Source: Bacteroidales bacterium (GTDB taxonomy: Bacteria > Bacteroidota > Bacteroidia > Bacteroidales > UBA7960). From it: DNA of 14,220 bases. Position 1 is the first letter of the stretch; every line of letters starts with the position of its first letter. The notes beneath the pieces were generated by a model, which was given only the letters and a program-made list of their open reading frames with translations, made no database searches and was not told the origin of the DNA. The DNA is taken from the NCBI GenBank assembly GCA_003557965.1, contig PWND01000175.1:1-14220 (forward strand). The letters run 5' to 3'. The position numbers and the translations under genes are program-made. Of the stretch, positions 1 to 6,422 are shown piece by piece.

Positions 1-1
1 C

Positions 2-1333
2 GGAGCAGGCAGCATTCCCTCTGTTGGCAAAAATGACGCAATGGAAGATGTTGACTCTATTAAAGAAACTCTAAGCAAAAACACTAAAATGCTTTTTATT
101 ACTGCCGGAATGGGTGGTGGCACAGGAACTGGCGCTGCACCGGTTATTGCAAAAGCATCTAAAGAACTGGAAATCCTTACCGTGGGAATTGTTACAATGC
201 CATTCTCATGGGAAGGCAGAAAAAGAAGACAACAAGCAGAAGAAGGTATAAAAGAACTTAAAGAACATGTTGATACTCTGCTTATCGTTTCTAATGACAA
301 GCTTAGAGAACTATACGGAAACATGTCTTTTAGCGAGGCTTTCGGCAAAGCCGACGATGTTCTCTCTATCGGGGCAAAAGGTATTGCCGAAATTATTTCT
401 ATTACAGCAAAAATTAATGTTGACTTTGCTGATGTTAAAACCGTTATGTCTGACAGTGGTGTGGCTATTATGGGGTCAGGAAGCGCAGAAGGAGAAACCA
501 GGGCACTGGATGCAGTCCAAATGGCTTTGTCATCTCCATTGCTGAATGATAATAATATTAAAGGTGCTAACAAAATACTCCTTAATATTACTAGTGGACA
601 AGATGAAATTACAATGGATGAAATTACTGAAATCACTGAACATATTCAACTGGAGGCCGGCTCTGAAGCTGAAATTATTTGGGGACTGGGAATAGATGAA
701 AACCTTGGGAATAACATTAGCCTTACTGTGGTAGCAACCGGATTTGACCAAAATGCAAACCTCGGATACGACCTGGAAAACACTAATCCTAAAAAAGTAG
801 TTATGCCTCTGAATGAAGAAATAAAACCCAAACAAGACGAAACTAATATTGAAAATAAATCAGAGGAAAATGTTGAGAAAGAGATACATGGGATGAAGCT
901 CGTCAGAAAAAAATCAAAACAGGAAGGAAAAAATTATTCTGCAAAAAAGGATGATAATAATATTATTGAATTTGATATTAAATCCTCTCAACAAAAGCCC
1001 CCAAGCACCAAAAAAACAGGCGAAAGCGACTCTTTAGGCTTAATGCCCGGTGAAAGAAAAGTTGAAGAATTTGATGAAATATCTAAAGAAGAACTTGATA
1101 AAAAAGCTAAAGACAGAGAACAAAGGTTAAGAGAGCTTAGCCTTAAACTCAAAACTCCGGAAGGACTTCAGGAGCTCGAAAAGCAACCGGCATTTGTTAG
1201 AAGAAACGTTACCCTTAGCAAAGTGCCCGACAGCTCTGAATCCCAAATATCAAGATATATCTTAAAAGAAAGTGATAGCAAAAACGTACAGATTAAATCT
1301 AATAACTCTTTTTTACACGACAACGTTGATTAA
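2..1333 (+). CDS. ftsZ: Cell division protein FtsZ (5'-truncated by the window edge)
   Basis: FtsZ is the tubulin-like GTPase that polymerises into the cytoplasmic Z-ring and recruits the division machinery. The reading frame is open from base 2 (GAGSIPSVGK), so the Met codon at 41 is internal and about 70-80 N-terminal residues lie outside the window. The tubulin/FtsZ signature GGGTGTGAAP is present, followed by NVDFADVKTVM (T7-loop region, catalytic Asp), the MGSG and SSPLL blocks, and the end of the C-terminal GTPase subdomain at VVATGF. A lysine- and glutamate-rich disordered linker of about 130 residues follows. It contains LRRNV-like text (FVRRNVTLSK) and ends in the conserved terminal peptide NNSFLHDNVD, typical of Bacteroidota FtsZ, which binds partners such as FtsA. 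The gene is normally last in the dcw cluster. Identification is certain. The true start cannot be seen. Confidence 0.97.
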   Translation, partial: GAGSIPSVGKNDAMEDVDSIKETLSKNTKMLFITAGMGGGTGTGAAPVIAKASKELEILTVGIVTMPFSWEGRKRRQQAEEGIKELKEHVDTLLIVSNDKLRELYGNMSFSEAFGKADDVLSIGAKGIAEIISITAKINVDFADVKTVMSDSGVAIMGSGSAEGETRALDAVQMALSSPLLNDNNIKGANKILLNITSGQDEITMDEITEITEHIQLEAGSEAEIIWGLGIDENLGNNISLTVVATGFDQNANLGYDLENTNPKKVVMPLNEEIKPKQDETNIENKSEENVEKEIHGMKLVRKKSKQEGKNYSAKKDDNNIIEFDIKSSQQKPPSTKKTGESDSLGLMPGERKVEEFDEISKEELDKKAKDREQRLRELSLKLKTPEGLQELEKQPAFVRRNVTLSKVPDSSESQISRYILKESDSKNVQIKSNNSFLHDNVD

Positions 1334-1351
1334 TCCTGGATAAATCTTTTT

Positions 1352-1392
1352 GCAAAACTTATATATCAATGCTTTTTGATAAGTAATTTTGC
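1352..1392 (+). terminator. Stem-loop after ftsZ, possible terminator
   Basis: An imperfect inverted repeat lies 18 bp after the ftsZ stop. Outer arms GCAAAA (1352-1357) and TTTTGC (1387-1392) enclose a mismatched middle and inner arms TATCAA (1364-1369) and TTGATA (1376-1381) around a 6-nt loop. There is no clean T-run after the right arm, so termination is inferred only from position and shape. Confidence 0.35.
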
Positions 1393-1523
1393 TGCCTGAA
1401 CTTTCAACCTGAATTTTAGTGACTTAACTTTTCTTGTATTTTAAAAATTTTGTAATTTTACAGTTAGTTTTATTTGAATGAATAACTAATTTTAAAAACA
1501 TTTTATAAACATAATTTGTGTAA

Positions 1524-2006
1524 ATGAAAAAGTATTACCCGTTGTCAGTATGTTTTTTAATATTTGTTTTTGCTGTTATTTCTGCCTGCAGCAAAGACGA
1601 TCCTAAATATATTGCCGAACAAGACAGGAAAATTATCTTGCAGTATATTGAGGATAACAACCTGGATGCTCACGAAGTTGACGATACTGGTGTTTTTTAT
1701 GTTATCGAAAAAGAAGGCAGCGGTGACTTCCCAAGCTCTAACTCTAGGGTACATGTTGCCAGTATGGGGTTTTTTTTAGATGATGATGAAGAAATTGTTT
1801 TTAAGGAATATACCTCACAATACTATAATTTAAATGAACAAATTTTAGGCTGGCAATATGGAATCCCAAAATTTAACAGGGGAGCAAAGGGAATGTTGCT
1901 TATCCCATCAGCACATGGGTATGGCCCCGACTACAATTACTGGTACACTGGAGTACCCCCAAATACTGTCTTGTTTTACGAAATTGAAATGATTGATTTT
2001 AGTTAA
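1524..2006 (+). CDS. FKBP-like peptidyl-prolyl isomerase lipoprotein
   Basis: This 160-residue protein is exported and lipid-anchored: a hydrophobic signal (residues 8-21) ends in the lipobox ISAC with Cys22. Residues 57-159 match an FKBP-type isomerase domain. The GW motif (Trp110), the RGAKGMLLIP strand, GYGP and VPPNTVLFYEIEMIDF all follow the family pattern. FKBPs catalyse cis/trans isomerisation of Xaa-Pro bonds and help fold proteins, here on the periplasmic side of a membrane. Two usual active-site residues look replaced. The VxYxG tyrosine position reads VASMG, and the FDSS segment reads FKEY, while the Trp, the GYG Tyr and the final Phe are kept. Activity may therefore be weak, or the domain may work as a chaperone. 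It is related in type to GldI-like FKBP lipoproteins of Bacteroidota, but nothing here ties it to gliding. No consensus promoter was found. TAATTTTA at 1453-1460 is a near match. Confidence 0.85.
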   Translation: MKKYYPLSVCFLIFVFAVISACSKDDPKYIAEQDRKIILQYIEDNNLDAHEVDDTGVFYVIEKEGSGDFPSSNSRVHVASMGFFLDDDEEIVFKEYTSQYYNLNEQILGWQYGIPKFNRGAKGMLLIPSAHGYGPDYNYWYTGVPPNTVLFYEIEMIDFS

Positions 2007-2030
2007 TCAGAATTTCATAATAAAACTTTA

Positions 2031-2062
2031 TTGTGACAGATTGAAAACAAATTGTAAATTTG
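2031..2062 (+). promoter_or_regulatory. Bacteroidota-type promoter for the 2084 gene
   Basis: A TTG at 2031-2033 (-33 element) and a perfect TAAATTTG at 2055-2062 (-7 element TAnnTTTG) are separated by 21 bp, within the spacing known for Bacteroidota primary sigma factors. The -7 element ends 21 nt before the ATG at 2084. It therefore overlaps, and argues against, a TTG start at 2060. Confidence 0.65.
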
Positions 2063-2083
2063 CAGCGAAAAAATATTAGAAAG

Positions 2084-2395
2084 ATGGCAAGTATCAGAAA
2101 ATTGAAAAAAGACATTGACTTTCTTACCCAGGAAGTTGTTGAAACTATAATGATTAAACTTTATTTTGTGCCGGAAACAAAAAGCCAGGAATTATTAAAA
2201 ATGGCTGAAGACTTTGTTGATTACAGAGATAATGTTATTAAAAAAATCAATAAGCCGGAGCTGAAAGAAGAGGCTGAAAAAAAGAAAAAGAAATTAAAAT
2301 CCTATTATAACGAAATTTTCGAAACCTTTATGGCAGAAGTAAACAAAGCGTTTGAAGATTTGAATAAAATAAAGGATAGCGACTCTTCGAAATAG
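2084..2395 (+). CDS. Small conserved-looking charged helical protein, unknown function
   Basis: The protein is 103 residues, begins MASIRKLKKDIDFLTQEVV, and is predicted almost wholly alpha-helical. Lys and Glu are frequent, including an unbroken EEAEKKKKKLKS stretch, which suggests a coiled coil or helical bundle. There is no signal peptide or membrane segment, so it should be cytoplasmic. Similar short proteins with an IRKLKKDIxxLTxE opening are, from memory, common in Bacteroidota genomes as hypothetical proteins. I know of no assigned function. The ATG at 2084 is preferred over an in-frame TTG at 2060 because the latter lies inside the promoter -7 element. Its own promoter separates it from the FKBP-like gene upstream, and 128 bp separate it from the pseudouridine synthase gene downstream. 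Confidence 0.8.
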   Translation: MASIRKLKKDIDFLTQEVVETIMIKLYFVPETKSQELLKMAEDFVDYRDNVIKKINKPELKEEAEKKKKKLKSYYNEIFETFMAEVNKAFEDLNKIKDSDSSK

Positions 2396-2523
2396 AGTTT
2401 GTTGATATATATATAATGATTTGAAATACTGAAAGCTGTTATTATTACGGAATTAGCTGCGCTTGCTTTACTCCTTTTTTAATTATTACCCCACCCGGCT
2501 TCTTAGTAAAATAGTATAAATAC

Positions 2524-3381
2524 ATGAATAAAAAAGTCAAAAAGAACGCTTCTTCTTATGAGAAAGGCACAAAAAATGCAAATAGTAGAAAAAGTGTCAC
2601 CGGGAAAACTCAAAAAGATAGCTTGAAGAGAAATCAAAAATCAAGAAAAAAGCCCGGGAAGGCTGCCGAGGAAAAGTATAGGCTAAATCGCTACATTGCC
2701 AATGCTGGTGTTTGCTCCAGGAGAGAAGCTGATAAGCTTATAAGCAGCGGAAGAATTAAAGTAAATGGCAAAGTTGTAACTGAACTCGGAACCCAGGTTA
2801 GCATTAATGATGAAGTTGTTTATGGCAGCCAGAAGCTCTCAATTGAGAAAAGAGTTTACCTGGTACTTAACAAACCAAAAGATTACATAACAACAATGGA
2901 CGACCCTCACGGCCGAAAAAATGTTATGGAACTTATAAAAGGGGCCTGTGATGAAAGGGTGTACCCTGTAGGACGCCTCGACAGAAATACTACCGGATTG
3001 CTCTTGTTTACGAATGACGGAGAACTTGCCAAAAAACTTACACACCCCAAGCATGGCGTACAAAAAATTTATCATGTGTTTTTAGATAGAAAATTGCAAA
3101 AACCCGACTTTGAAAAGCTTACTGAAGGTATTGAACTTGATGACGGGCCTGTAAAGGTTGACAGCATAGCATATGTTAGTGATGGCAAAAAAAATGAAGT
3201 TGGAGTAGAAATTCATTCAGGCAGAAACCGTTTAGTTAGAAGAATGTTTGAAGCTTTGGGTTATAAGGTTGAAAAACTTGACAGGGTGGTTTTTGCCGGA
3301 CTTACTAAAAAAGACCTGCCTAGAGGAAAATGGAGAAAACTTTATCAAAAAGAAATAGGCTTCCTTAAAATGATAAAATAA
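2524..3381 (+). CDS. rRNA pseudouridine synthase, RsuA/RluB family, with S4 domain
   Basis: The enzyme isomerises a specific uridine to pseudouridine in rRNA during ribosome assembly. In order it has: a 50-residue Lys/Arg/Ser-rich tail, probably disordered and RNA-binding; an S4 RNA-binding domain (about 53-100, RLNRYIANAGVCSRREAD then GRIKVNG); and the catalytic domain (about 110-275). GRLDRNTTGLLLFTNDG holds the catalytic aspartate, Asp153. KPKDYITT and GRNRLVRRMFEALG are the other family motifs. The last reads NRLVRR where NRQVRR or NREVRR is common. The layout fits RluB (23S rRNA, helix 89 region in E. coli) or RsuA (16S), and sequence reading alone does not separate them, so no symbol is given. 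The basic N-terminal extension is usual in Bacteroidota members. The ATG at 2524 is the natural start. No TAnnTTTG promoter was seen in the 128 bp upstream. Confidence 0.92.
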   Translation: MNKKVKKNASSYEKGTKNANSRKSVTGKTQKDSLKRNQKSRKKPGKAAEEKYRLNRYIANAGVCSRREADKLISSGRIKVNGKVVTELGTQVSINDEVVYGSQKLSIEKRVYLVLNKPKDYITTMDDPHGRKNVMELIKGACDERVYPVGRLDRNTTGLLLFTNDGELAKKLTHPKHGVQKIYHVFLDRKLQKPDFEKLTEGIELDDGPVKVDSIAYVSDGKKNEVGVEIHSGRNRLVRRMFEALGYKVEKLDRVVFAGLTKKDLPRGKWRKLYQKEIGFLKMIK

Positions 3382-3587
3382 AAGTGCTAAAAGTAAAAAC
3401 GCACAATCTTTGTCTTAACAACCATTATCTTATTTTCGATTAAATTAATTTTTCTACAGTTACATGCTTAAAAAAAATATTTTCGTATATTGCGTAAGAA
3501 AATTTTCAGAATTGCCAAATGAGTGAAGATTAATATCCACTTATTAATAAACCGGGATAATAATTAACATATCTAAATCTAACAGTT

Positions 3588-3998
3588 ATGGATGACTTTA
3601 AATCTCTGGCGAAACAAAAAACAAATGACGAACTTGTTGAAATTTATAGCAAGTCAATGGATTACCAACCTGATTTCATAAAAATAATTGAGGATGAACT
3701 AACAGAAAGGAATATACCAATTGCACCATTAAAAAAAGTCAGAGCTGACGCTTATGAAGTCAGTGACAAAAAGATTCATGCAGGTGAGCAGGGTAGTACT
3801 TTATATATAGCCATATGTTTCTTATTAGCCATTCTTGGTGGAATAATTTCAATTATTGCCGGATATATCTATGCTTATTCAAAAAGGAAGGATTCAAAAG
3901 GGGAGTCTTTCTACTACTACAACGAACAAACCAGAAAGTATGGAAAATGGATGCTGCTTGTTGGTGCAATTATGCTATTTATGTGGTTTTTAATTTAA
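3588..3998 (+). CDS. Small membrane protein with two C-terminal helices, unknown function
   Basis: The protein has 136 residues. Residues 1-65 are soluble and helical (MDDFKSLAKQKTNDELVEIY), with a pattern like short 'tendency-to-repeat' helices that end in an ELTERNI turn. Two hydrophobic segments follow, at about 71-97 and 120-136, joined by a basic, tyrosine-rich loop (KGESFYYYNEQTRKYGK). No signal peptide precedes the soluble part, so the N-terminus is probably cytoplasmic and the protein a two-pass inner-membrane protein. I recognise no named family. The gene stands alone, with 206 bp before it and 463 bp after it. No consensus -7 element was found upstream, and only a weak TATATTG at about 3488 resembles one. 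Codon use and composition match the neighbours. Confidence 0.75.
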   Translation: MDDFKSLAKQKTNDELVEIYSKSMDYQPDFIKIIEDELTERNIPIAPLKKVRADAYEVSDKKIHAGEQGSTLYIAICFLLAILGGIISIIAGYIYAYSKRKDSKGESFYYYNEQTRKYGKWMLLVGAIMLFMWFLI

Positions 3999-4461
3999 AA
4001 TCTGAACAACTATCCCCGCAACATTTTACATATTAAGTGCAAAACTATTTACTGAACATAAACTTTACACTGCCGCATAGGCTTTTATAGCGGCAGAAAG
4101 TAAACAAGCAGGCTGTGCCCAAACAGTCAAAATATTAATAAAACAGAAATAATGCAATACATTCATTAATTATTCTAATTTTGCTTGATGTACTAACGCA
4201 GAAATATATTATTGTCATTAAAATTTATTAAAGGTATTGTAGAGCCAATTGTATAAAATAAGCCTTGGTAATTATTGTTTTTGCTTAATAGGGTACAAAA
4301 TAAATCCTTCCATTTTGTGCCTTATATATTTGGCTGTTTTTCTTTCCAGGCCAATGTCGATTGAATCATAATGGCAAATATAGAAAGTGGTAGAACCATC
4401 CATGAATTATTAGAAAAGTATTGATTTAAAACAGATTATTTAAAAATTAAAAACTAAAAAA
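3999..4461. other. Non-coding gap of 463 bp
   Basis: No convincing gene was found on either strand. The gap holds one strong hairpin (4062-4104) and a TAnnTTTG match (TATATTTG, 4325-4332) with no suitably spaced TTG. The -7 match could serve the downstream lipoprotein gene, with a leader of about 125 nt. A 17-codon ATG frame at 4371-4424 is too short to call. Confidence 0.6.
4062..4104. repeat. GC-rich hairpin in the 3999-4461 gap
   Basis: Perfect 7-bp arms CTGCCGC (4070-4076) and GCGGCAG (4090-4096) enclose a 13-nt loop. The stem can extend outward by ACTTT/AAAGT (4062-4066 with 4097-4101). It is clearly more GC-rich than its surroundings. No T-run follows on either strand, so a classic intrinsic terminator is not supported. 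It could be a 3'-end structure for the 3588 gene. Confidence 0.5.
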
Positions 4462-5268
4462 ATGAAAAAGTTTATACAAAAAACACTATTTGCCAAAATT
4501 CTGATTTTGGGTTTATTATTTACATTTACATTAAGTTGTGAACTGGATGAAATTATTAATGATGAAAATGATGAGGAAGGATTTATTGATGCCGATGGCA
4601 ATGAATATGAAACGATAAAAATTGGCGATCAGGAGTGGATGGCAGAAAATCTCAGAACTACAAAGTTCAATAACGGTGATGTTATTCCCTCAGGCTTTAG
4701 TTTTGCTGAATGGAGTAATTTAGATGATGAAGCAGCCAGTGCAATATATTCCTACGAAGAGATTGAAGGTTTTGGTTCCGATTTAGACGTGGTTGAGGCT
4801 TATGGGAAGCTATATAACTGGTATGCCGTTGACGACCCAAGGGGCTTATGCCCGGCAGGTTGACGTATTCCTACTAATGATGACTGGAAAGAGCTAATTG
4901 ATTATATTGTTGAGCAAGGGTATCCTAACCAGTCAGATAATTCTGAAGGAGCAGGTAACGCATTAAAATCATGTTACCAGGTTGACTCTCAATTAGAGGG
5001 CAATTGTGCAACATCTATGCATCCCCGCTGGAATTCAGATGAAACGCATTATGGTTTTGATGAGTTCGGCTTTTCTGCCCTTCCAGGAGGTAGCCGCGCC
5101 GGCAATGGACAATTCCTTAGTATTGGCTTAAATGGAAGTTGGTGGTCTTCTACTGAAAGTTCATCAACACTCGCATACGATATGTCCTTAAGAAGTACTA
5201 GGGGGGATGCACATCGCTTTGGAAGTAGCAAGAGTGTTGCCAGATCTGTTCGTTGTATCCGCGAATAA
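4462..5268 (+). pseudogene. FISUMP-domain lipoprotein interrupted by one in-frame TGA
   Basis: This is a surface or periplasmic lipoprotein with a Fibrobacter succinogenes major paralogous (FISUMP) domain, whose function is unknown. The signal peptide ends at TLSC (Cys26). The domain runs from about residue 42 to the end: GDQEWMAENLRT, YGKLYNWYAVDDPRGLCPAG, then GFSALPGGSR, WWSSTE and SVRCIRE. Translation stops at TGA 4861-4863 (codon 134), exactly where the family motif GLCPAGWxxPT has Trp. The frame then continues unbroken (RIPTNDDWKELIDYIVEQG) to TAA at 5266-5268, giving a 268-codon gene. A TGG-to-TGA change explains everything, since the remaining motifs are intact and no frameshift is needed. 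It may be a recent pseudogene, a sequencing error, or a leaky stop, because the next base is C. Without readthrough the product is a 133-residue truncated lipoprotein lacking the conserved C-terminal half of the domain. Confidence 0.85.
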
Positions 5269-5330
5269 TTGAATGATTGGGTATTTGAATAATCTTGCGG
5301 TGGCCTGGCACCTTTCTTTGCTATATATAG

Positions 5331-5388
5331 AAAAAGCCCTGAAAGAGTAAATATAGAATTTTTGCTTCTATTTCTTTCAGGGCTTTTT
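5331..5388. terminator. Bidirectional intrinsic terminator between FISUMP gene and tRNA-Phe
   Basis: Perfect 16-bp arms lie at 5331-5346 (AAAAAGCCCTGAAAGA) and 5373-5388 (TCTTTCAGGGCTTTTT). An inner 6-bp stem (ATAGAA 5353-5358 / TTCTAT 5366-5371) sits in the loop. The A-run and T-run make it usable in both directions. It can end the FISUMP transcript on plus and the tRNA-Phe transcript on minus, starting 1 nt past the tRNA 3' end. Confidence 0.9.
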
Positions 5389-5389
5389 G

Positions 5390-5462
<73 letters not shown>

Positions 5463-5475
5463 AAAATTTGCGGTG

Positions 5476-5505
5476 CAAAGATAAACAAACTTATTTAAGA
5501 TACAA
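5476..5505 (-). promoter_or_regulatory. Promoter of tRNA-Phe
   Basis: Read on the minus strand, TTG (5505-5503), a 19-bp spacer and TATCTTTG (5483-5476) match the Bacteroidota -33/-7 consensus exactly. The -7 element ends 13 nt before the tRNA 5' end, leaving a precursor leader of only a few bases. Confidence 0.75.
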
Positions 5506-5507
5506 CT

Positions 5508-5533
5508 ATTATTTTTAAAATTTTAAAAATAAT
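5508..5533. repeat. Perfect 26-bp A/T palindrome
   Basis: Two 13-bp arms with no loop: ATTATTTTTAAAA (5508-5520) followed by its exact reverse complement (5521-5533). It abuts the -33 element of the tRNA-Phe promoter and lies about 90 bp upstream of the coaX promoter. It is made only of A and T, so chance is more plausible than for a mixed-base palindrome. A regulator site or cruciform is possible. Confidence 0.6.
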
Positions 5534-5538
5534 TACGT

Positions 5539-5551
5539 TAAGCCTGGCTTA
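5539..5551. repeat. Short operator-like dyad TAAGCC-T-GGCTTA
   Basis: Perfect 6-bp arms TAAGCC and GGCTTA flank one central T, 5 bp after the 26-bp A/T palindrome. The mixed-base arms in a gap between divergent promoters resemble a dimeric regulator site, but no regulator gene is nearby. Confidence 0.4.
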
Positions 5552-5620
5552 TCTACATACTATAAAGGTAACCCGGCAATTTATTGTTTACTCTTTTAAA
5601 CTTTGGGTAAATGATTATTT

Positions 5621-5655
5621 TTTGTCGTACAGTAATAATCTTTTTTATACTTTTG
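5621..5655 (+). promoter_or_regulatory. Probable promoter of coaX
   Basis: TTTG at 5621-5624 and TACTTTTG at 5648-5655 (TAnnTTTG) are 23 bp apart, at the long end of the accepted spacing. The element ends 26 nt before the coaX ATG. Confidence 0.5.
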
Positions 5656-5681
5656 AGATTTAATAATGATTACATTCACAG

Positions 5682-6422
5682 ATGAATTTTGTTATTGACA
5701 TAGGTAATTCCTTTATCAAATTATCACTTTTTGATAAAGATATTATTGTAAAAAACTTCGTCATAAGTGTTAACAGCATAGATGCGATTAATAAAACATT
5801 AATTGATTATTTTGATGATTATAATATTGATAATGTTTTGATTTCTAACGTAAGAAATAAAAATATTATTAATATGAGGCTTTTTCCCAAAAATGTCAAT
5901 ATTATTGAATTTAATGTAAACACCCCAATCCCATTAAAAATAAAATATAAATCACCGGGTACGCTTGGAACTGACAGAATTGCTGCTGCTGTTGGCGGAG
6001 CATCAGTTTTCCCGGGCAATAATGTATTGGTTATTATTGCCGGTACATGTATTACTTATGAGTTGGTTAATATTAACCAGGAGTACATTGGAGGAGCAAT
6101 TTCTCCCGGAATGATGATGCGTTTTAATGCTTTGAATAATTTTACAGGAAATTTGCCGTTAATTAATAAACCCGCTGAAAATCCGCCATTTATAGGCAAA
6201 AGTACGGAAGAATCATTGTCTTCCGGGGTTGTATGGGGAATAGTAAATGAAATAGATACAAATATTCAAAAATATTCAGAATTATACCCCGGGATAAAAG
6301 TGGTTTTTAGTGGTGGTGATGTTTTTTATTTTGACAAGTTGTTAAAAAGTAAGATATTTGCAACCGAATTTTTAGTTTCACAAGGATTAAATAAAATTTT
6401 ATTATATAATGTACATACCTAA
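5682..6422 (+). CDS. coaX: Type III pantothenate kinase
   Basis: CoaX phosphorylates pantothenate to 4'-phosphopantothenate, the first step of coenzyme A synthesis, in the cytoplasm. The 246-residue length is usual. Family motifs in order: DIGNS with Asp6 and Lys13 (phosphate 1 loop); PGTLGTDRIAAAVGG (residues 92-106) with Asp98, the catalytic-base position; AGTCITYE (120-127); GGAISPGM (137-144); TEESLSSGVVWG; and FSGGD (209-213). In most type III kinases the segment before AGT reads DAGT and the one after reads TxD. Here they are IAGT (Ile119) and TYE (Glu127), so an aspartate that normally helps bind the metal or substrate is absent. This may be a lineage feature or reduced activity. The start ATG follows a good promoter, and the 3' end overlaps the next gene by 14 bp, so the two are probably translated from one mRNA. 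Confidence 0.93.
   Translation: MNFVIDIGNSFIKLSLFDKDIIVKNFVISVNSIDAINKTLIDYFDDYNIDNVLISNVRNKNIINMRLFPKNVNIIEFNVNTPIPLKIKYKSPGTLGTDRIAAAVGGASVFPGNNVLVIIAGTCITYELVNINQEYIGGAISPGMMMRFNALNNFTGNLPLINKPAENPPFIGKSTEESLSSGVVWGIVNEIDTNIQKYSELYPGIKVVFSGGDVFYFDKLLKSKIFATEFLVSQGLNKILLYNVHT

Noticed and set aside
2060..2083. TTG start adding eight residues to the small helical protein
   Set aside because: The TTG overlaps the TAAATTTG -7 promoter element, so it would not be on the mRNA. ATG at 2084 is the better start.
3384..3404. GTGC/GCAC stem after the pseudouridine synthase gene as a terminator
   Set aside because: Four-base arms, a 13-nt loop and no T-run do not support termination.
4330..4354. TTGGC/GCCAA inverted repeat before the FISUMP gene
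   Set aside because: Only 5-bp arms around a 15-nt loop, which is expected by chance in this much sequence.
4371..4424. 17-codon ATG frame in the gap before the FISUMP gene
   Set aside because: It is very short with no coding signal, in an AT-rich non-coding stretch.
4861..4900. Selenocysteine at the TGA of the FISUMP gene
   Set aside because: The family has Trp, not Cys or Sec, at this site, and no convincing SECIS-like hairpin follows within 40 nt.
5017..5268. Separate small gene starting at ATG 5017
   Set aside because: It is in the same frame as the upstream half and completes the FISUMP domain. Family motifs also continue between 4864 and 5016.
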